Source: Rikenellaceae bacterium | GTDB lineage: Bacteria > Bacteroidota > Bacteroidia > Bacteroidales > Rikenellaceae | DNA: 42,335 nt | Assembly (NCBI GenBank): GCA_017415005.1 | Contig: JAFQJK010000101.1 | Coordinates: forward strand, 1 to 42,335 | Reading direction: 5' to 3' | In this document: in pieces, positions 41,959-42,335 of the stretch | Layout of the letters: each line of letters starts with the position of its first letter | Numbering within the stretch: position 1 is the first letter of the stretch | Program-made: the position numbers and the translations under genes | Notes under the pieces: generated by a model | The model's database searches: none | What the model was told of the DNA's origin: nothing | Seen by the model: the letters and a program-made list of their open reading frames with translations, nothing else

Positions 41959-42335
41959 ATGGAATACAGAAAATTGGGCCATTCGGACTTACGCATCTCG
42001 GTCGTCACGTTCGGCTCCTGGGCCGCGGGCGGCTGGATGTGGGGCAGAACCGACCATAAGGCGGCTGTCGAGGCGATCCGCGCCTCATACGATCTGGGGG
42101 TCACGTCGATCGACACCGCCCCGGTCTACGGACAGGGCGAGAGCGAGCGGATCGTCGGCGAGGCGATCAAGGGAGTCCCGCGCGAGAGGATACAGATACT
42201 GACCAAGTTCGGGATGCGATGGGACCTCGCCAGAGGCGATTTCGGTTTCAAGAGCAAGGATAACGACGGCCGCGACATCGACATCTACAAATATGCCGGC
42301 AAAGAGAGCGTTATCAAGGAGTGCGAGGACAGCCT
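41959..42335 (+). CDS. Aldo/keto reductase, 3' end beyond window
   Basis: The frame from the ATG at 41959 (MEYRKLGHSDLRIS) runs to the window edge, showing 125 residues. It matches the aldo/keto reductase family: FGSWAAGGWMWG, SIDTAPVYGQGESERIVG with the catalytic Asp and Tyr, and IQILTKFGMRWD with the catalytic Lys. These enzymes reduce sugar or aldehyde carbonyls with NADPH; the substrate is unknown. It is divergent from the peptidase gene, and the 287 bases between them hold no other gene I can support. Confidence 0.9.
   Translation, partial: MEYRKLGHSDLRISVVTFGSWAAGGWMWGRTDHKAAVEAIRASYDLGVTSIDTAPVYGQGESERIVGEAIKGVPRERIQILTKFGMRWDLARGDFGFKSKDNDGRDIDIYKYAGKESVIKECEDS

Overview
The window comes from a GC-rich member of the Bacteroidota, most like Alistipes/Rikenellaceae; the genus is inference. 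The phylum rests on four things: many promoters of the type TTG-(19 to 21)-TAnnTTTG, the tryptophan operon order trpBEGDCFA, a TamA-like outer-membrane protein made as a lipoprotein (TamL) next to TamB, and families mostly confined to this phylum (DUF4185, DUF4906, DUF5106, TPR/HTH membrane regulators). I see no rRNA, tRNA, CRISPR array or intact insertion sequence.

Layout. 1-574: 3' part of a serine recombinase, cut by the window edge. 744-2869: exodeoxyribonuclease III, a DUF456 membrane protein and a small outer-membrane barrel. 2870-3405: AT-rich upstream region with repeated TTGTAA motifs. 3406-7138: a lipoprotein TPR/HTH regulator, an MFS transporter and a HAD phosphatase. 7181-16063: tamB-tamL (minus strand) facing lemA-DUF3137 (plus strand), with two consensus promoters aimed at each other between them. 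16226-18322: a secreted GxGYxYP putative glycosidase with an F5/8C domain. 18623-19648: a tyrosine phosphatase. 19988-26604: the complete trp operon with a leader peptide and attenuator. 26817-28843: a MATE exporter gene carrying an in-frame TGA, then a cytidylate-kinase-like gene. 29107-35324: a host-glycan-type cluster of two tandem DUF4185 proteins, a sialate O-acetylesterase and a BNR/sialidase-fold protein. 35754-38002: gmd-fcl for GDP-L-fucose. 38468-40453: a DUF4906 pilin-type lipoprotein and a thioredoxin-like lipoprotein. 40472-41671: a clostripain-like lipoprotein peptidase. 41959 to the end: the start of an aldo/keto reductase.

The most striking element is upstream of trpB. A 22-residue leader ORF contains three consecutive Trp codons. 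It is followed by a strong hairpin plus T-run terminator, and by a 9-nt segment that can pair with the terminator loop and 3' arm. This has every part of ribosome-mediated transcription attenuation, with its own consensus promoter. Other points of interest are the single TGG-to-TGA type lesion in the MATE gene, the face-to-face tamB/lemA promoters, the TTGTAA cluster and a 14-bp direct repeat upstream of gmd.

Several gene sets appear to work together. TamB/TamL should act in envelope assembly. The sialidase-fold protein, esterase and DUF4185 proteins are exported and probably act on host or dietary glycans. Gmd/Fcl supply GDP-fucose for surface glycans. The trp genes make tryptophan from chorismate under attenuation control.
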